A stretch of 32,447 nucleotides of DNA, taken from assembly GCF_943912385.1 (NCBI RefSeq), contig NZ_CALTTY010000017.1, positions 1 through 32,447 of the forward strand. Direction: 5' to 3'. The translations under genes and the position numbers were made by a program. Below the pieces are notes generated by a model, which saw only the letters and a list, made by a program, of their open reading frames with translations, was not told the origin of the DNA and did not search any database. Below, in pieces: positions 7,753 through 15,417 of this stretch (the first letter of the stretch is position 1; each line of letters begins with the position of its first letter). Source of the stretch: an uncultured Anaerococcus sp. (GTDB lineage: Bacteria > Bacillota > Clostridia > Tissierellales > Peptoniphilaceae).

Positions 7753-8673
7753 ATGGAACAACCGTTGATTGATTTTACTTCTTATCCTTTAAGGATTGCT
7801 CTAAAGAGATTGCTTAAGGATAAGGCTACTAAAAAAAATATTATATGGGCGACTAATACCTATGAGCATTTTGGGGAGAGTTTTGATGATAGGGCTCAGA
7901 TAAGTGAAGCTGTCTTTTCCCATGGATTTCTTCTTGAGCCTAGGACTAGCAAGTCAGCTGACACCCAGCTTGAGCGTACTAGGAAGAAGGCTGAGGTCTA
8001 CACTCCTAGTTGGGTGGTCAATTTTATGAATAATTATTGTGACGAAGTCTGGTTTGGGAGAAAAGATGTATTCAATATCCAAAATGGACAGACTTGGGAG
8101 CCTGTTAGGGAGAAAATTAGCTTTCCTGAAGGAAAGACCTGGCAGGATTATGTAGATTCTCCTAGGCTTGAGATATCTTGTGGAGAGGGGCCTTATCTTG
8201 TTTCTAGGTATGATGTGGCTACAAGCAAGCTCATTAGACACACCACAAATAGGATAGGGATTCTTGATAGGAAGCTTAGGATAGTAAATGAAAATACTGA
8301 TAATAAGGAAGACTGGATAGAATGGGCAATCCGTGCCGTTAAGGCCTCTTATGGTTATGAATACCAGGGCGATAGCCTTTTGATTGCAAGAATAAATGTC
8401 CTTTTGACATTTGTAGATTATTATGAAAGAAGATGGGATGAGGATGTAGACAAGAAAATCCTAGAAAAGCTTGCAAATATTATCTCTTGGAATCTCTGGC
8501 AAATGGATGGGCTTACGGATAATGTGCCCTTTGGAGCACCGGCAGGCGAGCCTGACCAGATGAGTTTTTTGGAAATAAGTGAAGTAGAGGAAAGTGAACC
8601 TGTGGCCTGTAGGATTTATGATTGGAAGGCCAACAAGTCCCAGACCTTTATATCGATGAAGGAGCAAATATGA
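7753..8673 (+). CDS. Split DNA adenine methyltransferase, N-terminal part (motifs X and I)
   Basis: A 306-residue protein matching the N-terminal half of N6-adenine methyltransferases of the Eco57I/type-IIG-like group. Motif X-like EVYTPSWVVNFMNNYCDEVW is at 81-100 and the SAM-binding motif I-like LEISCGEGPYLVSRYD at 139-154. A helical region with GYEYQGDSLLIARINVLLTF (about 210-230) and ISWNLWQMDGL follows. The catalytic NPPF/Y motif is absent and occurs at the start of the next gene. The two overlap by four bases (ATGA at 8670-8673). Together they supply a full set of motifs, so they probably work as a two-subunit enzyme that methylates host DNA. Codon use is close to the host's, unlike the CBASS genes. 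The alternative is a single gene split by a -1 frameshift near 8660. Confidence 0.8.
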   Translation: MEQPLIDFTSYPLRIALKRLLKDKATKKNIIWATNTYEHFGESFDDRAQISEAVFSHGFLLEPRTSKSADTQLERTRKKAEVYTPSWVVNFMNNYCDEVWFGRKDVFNIQNGQTWEPVREKISFPEGKTWQDYVDSPRLEISCGEGPYLVSRYDVATSKLIRHTTNRIGILDRKLRIVNENTDNKEDWIEWAIRAVKASYGYEYQGDSLLIARINVLLTFVDYYERRWDEDVDKKILEKLANIISWNLWQMDGLTDNVPFGAPAGEPDQMSFLEISEVEESEPVACRIYDWKANKSQTFISMKEQI

Positions 8674-9692
8674 AAAAATTTGATTTTGTAGTGGGGAATC
8701 CACCTTTTGATGAAGAAACAGAAAATAATGGAAGAAGAAAGCCTCTCTATCATTTATTTATGCAAGGTTCATATGAAATAGGAAATACAACAATATTAAT
8801 TCATCCGTCAAGATTTTTATTTAACGCAGGCCAAACTCCAAAAAATTGGAATAAAGAGATGTTAAATGATAAACATTTTAAGGTACTAAAGTATGAAGAA
8901 AATCCAAGAGTATTTTTTCCAATGAATGAGATAAAAGGCGGAGTAGCAATAACCATTAGGGATAAAGACAAGGATTACGGGAAAATAGGAATTTTCACAG
9001 GATCAAGTATTCTAGATAGCATTCTAAATAAAGTTACTAGTAAAATGGAATTTCCACTATCTGATTACATATCAAAAGGTGTTCCATATAAATTTACAAA
9101 TAAAATAAAAGAAGATTATCAGGATTATGACCAAATGATAAGCAAATCCTTTGATTTAAGAACTAACGTTTTCGACAATTTAAATGATATTATTTTCTTT
9201 TTTAATAGTGAAGATCTTGATAATCCTATAAAAATATATGGATTATTAAATCAGAAAAGAGTTAGCATGTACGTAAACTCTAAATATATTAGAAAACCTG
9301 ATGACTTTAATTCTTATAGATTATTAATTCCAAAAGCTGTTGGATCTGGAAAATTTGGTGAATCTTTTCCTGACATGATAATAGCTAATCCTAATGAAGG
9401 ACACACTCAATCTTTTTTATCTATTTGTAGCTTTAACAATGAAAAAGAAGTTAAAAATCTTGAAAAATATATCAAAACTAAATTTAGTAGAACTTTATTA
9501 TCTATATTAAAAGTAACTCAGGATATAACACCTAGCAAATGGCAATATGTCCCACTCCAAGATTTCACAGAAAACTCAGACATTGACTGGTCTAAGTCTA
9601 TTGCTGAGATTGACCAGCAATTGTACAAAAAATATGGCCTAAGTCCTGAAGAGATTGACTTTATCGAGGAAAAAGTACAGGAGATGGAATAA
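8670..9692 (+). CDS. Split DNA adenine methyltransferase, catalytic NPPF and specificity part
   Basis: A 340-residue protein starting MKKFDFVVGNPPFDEE. NPPF (10-13) is catalytic motif IV of amino-methyltransferases and lies unusually at the very N-terminus. The rest (about 120-310) fits a target-recognition region with no fixed motif, ending in a helix (IAEIDQQLYKKYGLSPEEIDFIEEKV) common in type I/IIG enzymes. The ATG at 8670 is preferred over one at 8622 because AAGGAG (8659-8664) is ideally placed before it and it overlaps the upstream stop as ATGA. Base use changes inside the gene: the two ends are host-like, while about 8690-9540 is much richer in AAA, AAT and TTA. The stop shares one base with the ATG of the helicase gene at 9692. 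Confidence 0.8.
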   Translation: MKKFDFVVGNPPFDEETENNGRRKPLYHLFMQGSYEIGNTTILIHPSRFLFNAGQTPKNWNKEMLNDKHFKVLKYEENPRVFFPMNEIKGGVAITIRDKDKDYGKIGIFTGSSILDSILNKVTSKMEFPLSDYISKGVPYKFTNKIKEDYQDYDQMISKSFDLRTNVFDNLNDIIFFFNSEDLDNPIKIYGLLNQKRVSMYVNSKYIRKPDDFNSYRLLIPKAVGSGKFGESFPDMIIANPNEGHTQSFLSICSFNNEKEVKNLEKYIKTKFSRTLLSILKVTQDITPSKWQYVPLQDFTENSDIDWSKSIAEIDQQLYKKYGLSPEEIDFIEEKVQEME

Positions 9693-12600
9693 TGACTGAA
9701 GCAAAGATTAAAACCACCAAGGAAATTATCCCTATCTGCTATGCCTACACAACACCAGGTGTAATCTACCATGAAGGATGGACCAAGATTGGTTTTACTG
9801 AAAGAGATGTGGAGACTAGGGTCAGGGAACAAGTGGGTACTGCTGGAATTAGATACAAAATCGAATGGGAGAAAAACGCCGTCTACGAAGGCTCTAACAA
9901 AACTTTTAGGGATTCTGATTTTCATAAATACCTTGAAAACAATAATATAGAAAGGGAGCCAGGACTTGAATGGTTTAAGATTGATCCCCTACTTGCTAAG
10001 AATAAATTTGATGAATTTAAAGAAAATAGAGGTCTTATAGAAACCAACCTTAAGCCAGCTCCTTATAAGTTAAGAGACGAACAAGCAGATGCCGTTGCTA
10101 TGACTATGGAATATTTCAATTCTCACGATGAGGGCGAATTTCTTTGGAATGCAAAGCCACGATTCGGGAAAACTCTCGCTTCCTATGACCTTTGCATGAA
10201 GATGGGTTTTGAAAAAATATTGATTGTCACAAATAGACCTGCCATTGCAAATTCTTGGTATGACGACTTTGTAAAATTTATTGGCCCTAATAGTGGTTAT
10301 TTCTTTATTAGTCGTGTAGATGCCCTTAAGGACAAAAAATTTGTCTTGACTAGGGATGAGTATATGTACAAGGTTGATTTTGATAAGACTAAGGGTTATA
10401 TAGAGTTTGTAAGTCTGCAGGACTTAAAGGGATCAATCTACTTTGGTGGAGACAAGGTAAAACTTGAGGAGGTATCCAACACTAATTGGGATATACTAAT
10501 AATCGACGAGTCGCACGAGGGTGTGGATACTTACAAGACAGACCAAGCCTTTAACCAAATAGAAAGAGCTAATACCCTCCACCTTTCTGGTACACCTTTT
10601 AAGGCTCTTGCCAATTTCAAATTCGAAGACGATGCTATTTATAATTGGACCTATGCTGACGAGCAAAGAGCTAAGAGAGATTTTGTCCCAGAGGATATTG
10701 AGGAAAATCCTTACGAAACTTTACCAAGGCTCAACCTCTTTACCTATCAGATCTCAGATATTATCAGAGATGAACTTGATGACGGCATAGACCTTGACGG
10801 AGAAAATGTAGAGTACGCCTTTGATCTTAATGAATTTTTTGCTACAGATGAGAGAGGCGCCTTTATATATGGTGAGGATGTGGATAAATTCCTAGATGCT
10901 TTGACTGATGAAAATAGGACTAAGTTTCCATTTTCTACTCCAAAACTTAGGAATGAAATAAAGCACTCTTTTTGGATGCTAAATAGGGTTGACTCTGCCA
11001 AAGCTCTTAAGAGAAAACTTGAAAAGAATCCAGTTTTTAAGGAGTATAAAGTTGTCCTTGCTGCTGGAGATGGCAAAACTGATGATGAGATAATTACAAA
11101 AGAATCTTTGGCTCGTGTGAGAAAGGCAATAAAAGATTACGATAAGACTATTACCCTATCTGTTGGCCAGCTTACCACAGGAGTGACTGTGCCTGAGTGG
11201 ACAGCAGTCCTTATGCTTGCTAATATGAAGTCCCCTTCTCTTTACATGCAAGCAGCCTTTAGAGCACAAAATCCTTGCCTATTTTCTAATGGTGGTAAAC
11301 ATTTTAGAAAGAAAAACGCCTATGTTTTCGACTTTGATCCAGCGAGGACACTTGATATATTTGAACAGTTTGCCAATGACCTCTCCCCTACTACTAGTGG
11401 CGGTGGCGGCGATGATAGGACTAGGAAAAAGAATGTAAGAGAGCTTTTAAATTTCTTCCCTGTCTATGGCGAAGATGAAAATGGGGTTATAATTGAACTT
11501 GACGCTGAAAAAGTCTTATCTATTCCAAGGAAGATTAAGGCTGTGGAAGTTGTGAACCGTGGCTTTATGTCAAACTTCCTTTTTGCAAATATTTCAAATA
11601 TATTTAGGGCTCCCCAAGCAATCAAAGATACCCTCAATAAATTAAATTCATACAAGGAAGGCAAGAAAAGACCTATCGAGGTTGATGACGATAAAGCTGA
11701 CGAATTAGACCTTGATGAAAATGGTGAAGTTGATATACCAGAAGAAAAAATTATAGGCCAAGCACAAAAAGTCTTTGGTAAAAAGATTTATAAGGATATA
11801 GAAGATGGTATTGATCAAGCTCAATCTGACTTAATTCTTGTCAAAAGTCCAAATAATACCGAACTAGAAGATGTTATAGACACCTACACAAAGCCAATAA
11901 GCAGTATTATTGTAAATAAGGCTAAAGAAGAATATAAGAAAGAAATGACCAGGTCTACAGAGAAGAAAATCCAAAAAAATATTGAAGATAAGGTAGGAGC
12001 TCTAGTAAAAAAAGAATTCGGTAATTATGAAATAGAAAGGAACACATTAGAAAACCAAAGAAGAGAAGAGCTTTCTAAATCTAATTCATCAAGAGAATCT
12101 AGTGAGATTGACAAAAAATATGACGACTTAAATAAGTCTAAGTATGATGAATTTAGTAAAAAAGTCAGGGAAGCTATCAATGATTATAATATAATAGAAA
12201 ACTATACAATAAGTACTACTGACATTATAGAAACCGATAAGAGAGAAAAGGAAAAGAAGAGTGAAGAAGATACTATGAGGGATAAGCTCAGAGGCTTTTC
12301 TGGGACTATCCCTTCATTCCTCATGGCTTACGGTGATTATAATACAAGGCTAGATAATTTTGATAAAATTATTCCAAACGAAGTCTTTCTTGAAGTAACG
12401 AGTATAAGCATAGACGAGTTTAGAATGCTTAGAGATGGGTATGATTATGAAGACTCTGAAACTGGTAAAATAAAACGATATGAGGGTAAGCTATTCAATA
12501 AAAGAGTATTTAACGATTCTGTCAAAGAATTTTTGGATAAAAAAACAAAACTAGCGAACTATTTCGATCCTGAAGTCAAAAGAGATATATTCGATTATAT

Positions 12601-13018
12601 TCCCCCACAAAAAACCAACCAAATATTTACACCTAGGAAGGTTGTAAACCAGATGCTAGACCTCCTAGAAAAGGAAAATCCTAGTTGTTTTGATAACAAA
12701 GACTTTACATTCATAGATCCATATATGAAGTCAGGGCTTTATGTAGCAGAAATTGTCAAGAGACTATACAGGAGTGAGAAAATAAAAGAAGCTTTCCCTG
12801 ATAAGAAAGATAGACTAAATCACATCTTTGCCAAACAGGTATATGGACTTGCTCCAACAGAGATTATCTATAGGATAGCGACTAATTTTATTATAGGATT
12901 TGAAGAAGAGATAGGAATCGAGAAACACAATTTGAAACTCCTAGACTCTTTAGATAGTATACAAAAAGATAAGTTTGAGAAAGACTTAGTTGAATTATAT
13001 CCAGAATTAGAAGATTAG
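9692..13018 (+). CDS. Restriction-like protein: T5orf172/GIY-YIG-like nuclease, SF2 helicase, methyltransferase-like C-terminus
   Basis: A 1108-residue multidomain protein, the probable restriction subunit. Residues 14-98 resemble the T5orf172/GIY-YIG domain: ICYAYTTPG, then GWTKIGFTERDVETRVREQ with the expected Arg, DFHKYL and EWFKI. Residues about 125-600 are an SF2 helicase/translocase: Walker A AKPRFGKT (154-161), DESH box (272-275), SGTPF (299-303) and motif VI-like MQAAFRAQNP. A charged, coiled-coil-like region covers about 720-870. Residues 970-1090 look like the start of a second adenine methyltransferase: FTPRKVVNQM (motif X) and FIDPYMKSGLYVAE (altered motif I), with no NPPF. It could cleave and move along unmethylated DNA. 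AGGAGA (9679-9684) precedes the ATG. Domain calls rest on motifs; the GIY-YIG-like domain is the least certain. Confidence 0.8.
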   Translation: MTEAKIKTTKEIIPICYAYTTPGVIYHEGWTKIGFTERDVETRVREQVGTAGIRYKIEWEKNAVYEGSNKTFRDSDFHKYLENNNIEREPGLEWFKIDPLLAKNKFDEFKENRGLIETNLKPAPYKLRDEQADAVAMTMEYFNSHDEGEFLWNAKPRFGKTLASYDLCMKMGFEKILIVTNRPAIANSWYDDFVKFIGPNSGYFFISRVDALKDKKFVLTRDEYMYKVDFDKTKGYIEFVSLQDLKGSIYFGGDKVKLEEVSNTNWDILIIDESHEGVDTYKTDQAFNQIERANTLHLSGTPFKALANFKFEDDAIYNWTYADEQRAKRDFVPEDIEENPYETLPRLNLFTYQISDIIRDELDDGIDLDGENVEYAFDLNEFFATDERGAFIYGEDVDKFLDALTDENRTKFPFSTPKLRNEIKHSFWMLNRVDSAKALKRKLEKNPVFKEYKVVLAAGDGKTDDEIITKESLARVRKAIKDYDKTITLSVGQLTTGVTVPEWTAVLMLANMKSPSLYMQAAFRAQNPCLFSNGGKHFRKKNAYVFDFDPARTLDIFEQFANDLSPTTSGGGGDDRTRKKNVRELLNFFPVYGEDENGVIIELDAEKVLSIPRKIKAVEVVNRGFMSNFLFANISNIFRAPQAIKDTLNKLNSYKEGKKRPIEVDDDKADELDLDENGEVDIPEEKIIGQAQKVFGKKIYKDIEDGIDQAQSDLILVKSPNNTELEDVIDTYTKPISSIIVNKAKEEYKKEMTRSTEKKIQKNIEDKVGALVKKEFGNYEIERNTLENQRREELSKSNSSRESSEIDKKYDDLNKSKYDEFSKKVREAINDYNIIENYTISTTDIIETDKREKEKKSEEDTMRDKLRGFSGTIPSFLMAYGDYNTRLDNFDKIIPNEVFLEVTSISIDEFRMLRDGYDYEDSETGKIKRYEGKLFNKRVFNDSVKEFLDKKTKLANYFDPEVKRDIFDYIPPQKTNQIFTPRKVVNQMLDLLEKENPSCFDNKDFTFIDPYMKSGLYVAEIVKRLYRSEKIKEAFPDKKDRLNHIFAKQVYGLAPTEIIYRIATNFIIGFEEEIGIEKHNLKLLDSLDSIQKDKFEKDLVELYPELED

Positions 13019-13031
13019 TAATAATTAAAAG

Positions 13032-13056
13032 AGAGGGCTTCCACGGTCCTCTTTTT
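13032..13056 (+). terminator. Intrinsic terminator of the restriction-like operon
   Basis: AGAGGGC (13032-13038) pairs with GGTCCTCT (13046-13052) over seven pairs with one G-U, then a T run to 13056. It is nearly the same in form as the terminator at 3277-3301. Confidence 0.75.
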
Positions 13057-13172
13057 CACTTGATCATTTTATAAATTAAACTCTCCGAATTACTTGGTCC
13101 CAAATTTATTAGGTTCCTCGTCAGTCGCTTTGCTCTTTCTGACGGGATGGCGTATAGGATTTTATCCCAAAC
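13057..13172. repeat. Non-coding segment with perfect CGTCAG...CTGACG inverted repeat
   Basis: This 116-bp stretch lies between two convergent terminators at the right edge of the defence block. It contains CGTCAG (13119-13124) inverted as CTGACG (13139-13144) around a 14-nt loop, and GGAT/ATCC at 13157-13166. It is more GC-rich and structured than the nearby spacers, and looks like a dispersed repeat or the scar of an insertion. A short plus-strand reading frame crosses it, but it has no ribosome site and overlaps the next gene. Confidence 0.4.
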
Positions 13173-13197
13173 AAAAAGCCCCCTTTGGGAGCTCTTT
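13173..13197 (-). terminator. Terminator of the flavoprotein gene, possibly bidirectional
   Basis: On the minus strand AGCTCCC (13193-13187) pairs with GGGGGCT (13183-13177) with one U-G, loop AAA, followed by a T run. On the plus strand the same hairpin is followed by CTTTT, so it may also stop transcription from the left. Confidence 0.75.
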
Positions 13198-13210
13198 TAT
13201 GTCTATTAAT

Positions 13211-15199
13211 TTACTTGTTTTTTGCTGCGTTTTCTCCAGCTATCCTTCCGAATACATCTATATCTGTGATTGCGTTACCTCCTAGGCGATTACCACCGTG
13301 GATGCCTCCGGTTACTTCGCCTGCTGCATAGAGTCCCGGGATTGCTTGGTCGTTTTTATCTAGGACTTGGGATTCTGTATTAATTTTCAAGCCTCCCATA
13401 GTATGGTGGACAGTTGGTAGTCTTTTGGCTGCATAAAAAGGTGGGACACCTAGTTTTTTGTCGAAGTTGACTAGACCAAATGGATCTTTTTCGCCGTCTA
13501 CAACGCTGTTGTATTGGTCGATTGATGCCTGTATATGGTCTGCTGGGACACCTATCATTTCAGCTAGTTCTTCTACTGTGTCTGCCTTGAAGGTGCGTTC
13601 TGTTTCTACATCGTTTTTTATTTTTTCATCGCCTTCTGGATAGCGGTTGCCGTCGGCTACTATCCACATATTACCGTCTGGTTGATCATATATGGCGTTT
13701 ACTAGGATGTCACGCCTAGCATCTTCTGCTACAAACCTGTCTCCGTCGTTGTTTATAAAGATACGGTTTAGGCCCGAGGTGTGAGGTTGTCCCATCATCA
13801 TGCCTGTGCCTTCTTGGCCATTAGGATGGAGCTGAATTAGTCCCATATCTATTAGTTGGGCACCTATATCTTCAGCCATGGTTATACCTTCACCTTGGGC
13901 ACATGGACGTGAGTTTGAACATCCTATTTGTGACCCTAGGTCTGCCCATTGTTCGTTGTATTTTTGACGCATTTCTACATTTGCTCCAAAGCCACCTGTT
14001 GCCATTATGACGCCGTTGTTTGCCTTGTAGATGACTTCTTTACCGTTTGATTCTGCTTTTACTCCAACGATTTTTCCATCTTCTTCTATTAGTTCTTTGG
14101 CTTGAGTGTTTAGATGGATGTCTATGTTGTCGTTATTTTCAATGTAGTCATTAAAGGCGTCAATTAGGTATGTACCGTTTGGGTAATCTTCTTTTCCGTA
14201 GTGACTTCTTTCCCATAAGGCTCCTGTTGCCATGCCGAGATTATCATCTACTTGAGCTCCCAAGTCTACTACCCAGTCAACTGTATCAAGGGCGTTTTGG
14301 GTTAGGACATCAATCAATTCTGGTGTACCTTCGTAGTCTCCGCCATTGTAGGTTTGGAGGGCATGAAAGGCTGGCGAATCAAACATTCCTTCTGAACCAT
14401 CATTTTTCCATTCGTCATAATCTTTTTTGACTTGGTCTTGGAGTTGTTTTTCGTAGTCGTCGTGAGCTTCTCTTTCTAGACTTGCCATAACTGTTTCGGT
14501 GTTAAGTTCGCTCATTTCTAGAGTTTTTGCTCTCTCTTGATCAGATGCGTTGAAAGCTCCTCCTGAAAATACTGTAGATCCACCGATTTGGCCAAGTTTT
14601 TCGATCACTAAAACTGATGCTCCATTTTGGTGGGCGCTGACTGAAGATGCAAGTCCTGATCCGCCTCCTCCTATAACTATAACGTCTGCCTCGTATTCTT
14701 CTTCTGGGTCTTTAGCAAAGGATACTGTTTCGCTATAGTCATCTTCTGATGCACCTGCTTCAATCATGGCTTTTTTTGTTGCATTTATTATGGCCTTGCT
14801 GGCAAAGGTAGCTCCTGTGACCTCGTCAACATTGTATGATTGAGCTTCGATTATTCTTTCAGGAACAATTTCCAAAGACTTTTTAACCCCTGGAGATTCG
14901 GAAGTTTTTGTTATATCAATATTCTTTATCTTGCTATCTTCTATAAGGACTTCCACCTCTAATGGCCCTTGGTGGCCTGTGCCATCTCCTTGATATGTAC
15001 CGTCTTTTAACCCAGTTTTTTCTGCATTTTCTTCTGCATCTTTTTCTTCTTCTGCTTCTTTTTCAGTTTCTTTAGCAGTTTCTACTTCTTCAACTTGTTC
15101 TTTCTTTGTTTCTTCGACTTTTTCGGTATTATCATTGGTGCAAGATGTAAAAAATGTAAGTGCAGCCAATAATAATCCTATATTCTTTTTAAGTTTCAT
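13211..15199 (-). CDS. Lipoprotein flavoprotein reductase (fumarate/urocanate reductase-like)
   Basis: A 662-residue extracytoplasmic flavoenzyme. A lipoprotein signal ends in FFTSC (Cys20), followed by a Glu-rich linker to about 60. Residues 65-148 are an FMN-binding domain, with DEVTGAT at 125-131 (the Thr is the usual site of covalent FMN attachment). From 171 an FAD-binding fold begins, VIVIGGGGSGLASS, with the IEKLGQIGGSTVFSGG segment typical of the fumarate reductase/succinate dehydrogenase flavoprotein family. Later, RFVAEDARRD and GLYAAGEVTGGIHGGNRLGG agree with flavocytochrome-c-type reductases. No haem CXXCH motifs occur. Such proteins reduce fumarate, urocanate or similar acceptors in anaerobic respiration; the true substrate cannot be told. 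It is a single-gene unit with a strong promoter. Confidence 0.85.
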   Translation of the reverse strand: MKLKKNIGLLLAALTFFTSCTNDNTEKVEETKKEQVEEVETAKETEKEAEEEKDAEENAEKTGLKDGTYQGDGTGHQGPLEVEVLIEDSKIKNIDITKTSESPGVKKSLEIVPERIIEAQSYNVDEVTGATFASKAIINATKKAMIEAGASEDDYSETVSFAKDPEEEYEADVIVIGGGGSGLASSVSAHQNGASVLVIEKLGQIGGSTVFSGGAFNASDQERAKTLEMSELNTETVMASLEREAHDDYEKQLQDQVKKDYDEWKNDGSEGMFDSPAFHALQTYNGGDYEGTPELIDVLTQNALDTVDWVVDLGAQVDDNLGMATGALWERSHYGKEDYPNGTYLIDAFNDYIENNDNIDIHLNTQAKELIEEDGKIVGVKAESNGKEVIYKANNGVIMATGGFGANVEMRQKYNEQWADLGSQIGCSNSRPCAQGEGITMAEDIGAQLIDMGLIQLHPNGQEGTGMMMGQPHTSGLNRIFINNDGDRFVAEDARRDILVNAIYDQPDGNMWIVADGNRYPEGDEKIKNDVETERTFKADTVEELAEMIGVPADHIQASIDQYNSVVDGEKDPFGLVNFDKKLGVPPFYAAKRLPTVHHTMGGLKINTESQVLDKNDQAIPGLYAAGEVTGGIHGGNRLGGNAITDIDVFGRIAGENAAKNK

Positions 15200-15217
15200 A
15201 TTTACCTCCCTATAGCC

Positions 15218-15246
15218 ATTATAACAAAATTTATAAACGTTTTCAA
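15218..15246 (-). promoter_or_regulatory. Sigma-A-type promoter of the flavoprotein reductase
   Basis: On the minus strand TTGAAA (15246-15241) and a perfect TATAAT (15223-15218) have the ideal 17-bp spacing, just upstream of the AGGGAGG ribosome site and the ATG at 15199. Confidence 0.8.
15232..15245 (-). promoter_or_regulatory. Candidate CcpA (cre) site over the -35 box
   Basis: TGAAAACGTTTATA matches the cre consensus TGWAANCGNTNWCA at every fixed position except one (T for C near the end). It overlaps the -35 element and spacer, where binding would repress. One mismatch in a short degenerate motif leaves real doubt. Confidence 0.4.
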
Positions 15247-15382
15247 TTTAATTAATATTTTTTAAATTGATTATTAATATCTTTTATACTAACTATTGAT
15301 ATTTTCATTTAGGCTGAATTGGCTTGATTTTTCAAATATGGTAGTACTGAATTTAGGAGATTTCTAGATCTATTCTCCCAAC

Positions 15383-15417
15383 AAAAAAAGACCAAGAGCT
15401 CCATCACTCTTGATCTT
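15383..15417 (-). terminator. Terminator of the tsaE-tsaB-rimI-tsaD operon, overlapping the last codons
   Basis: On the minus strand AAAGATCAAGAG pairs with CTCTTGGTCTTT (12 pairs, one U-G) around TGATGGAG, followed by a long T run. The stop codon of the S41-like gene lies inside the hairpin at 15406-15404, so its last residues are encoded by the stem. Confidence 0.85.

Noticed and set aside
8622..8669. Upstream start for the second methyltransferase gene
   Set aside because: The ATG at 8670 has an ideal ribosome site and the homologous NPPF region starts right there; the extra 16 residues lie within the previous gene.
7753..13018. BREX or DISARM system
   Set aside because: No PglX-type single methyltransferase with PglZ, BrxC, DrmA or DrmB genes; the three genes fit an R-M-like design instead.
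13119..13144. Phage or integrative-element attachment site
   Set aside because: Only one copy is visible in the window, with no matching direct repeat at the left edge of the block and no integrase gene.
13094..13285. Plus-strand reading frame of 63 codons
   Set aside because: No ribosome site, runs through a terminator hairpin and into the antisense of the flavoprotein gene; better explained as a chance frame over a repeat-like spacer.
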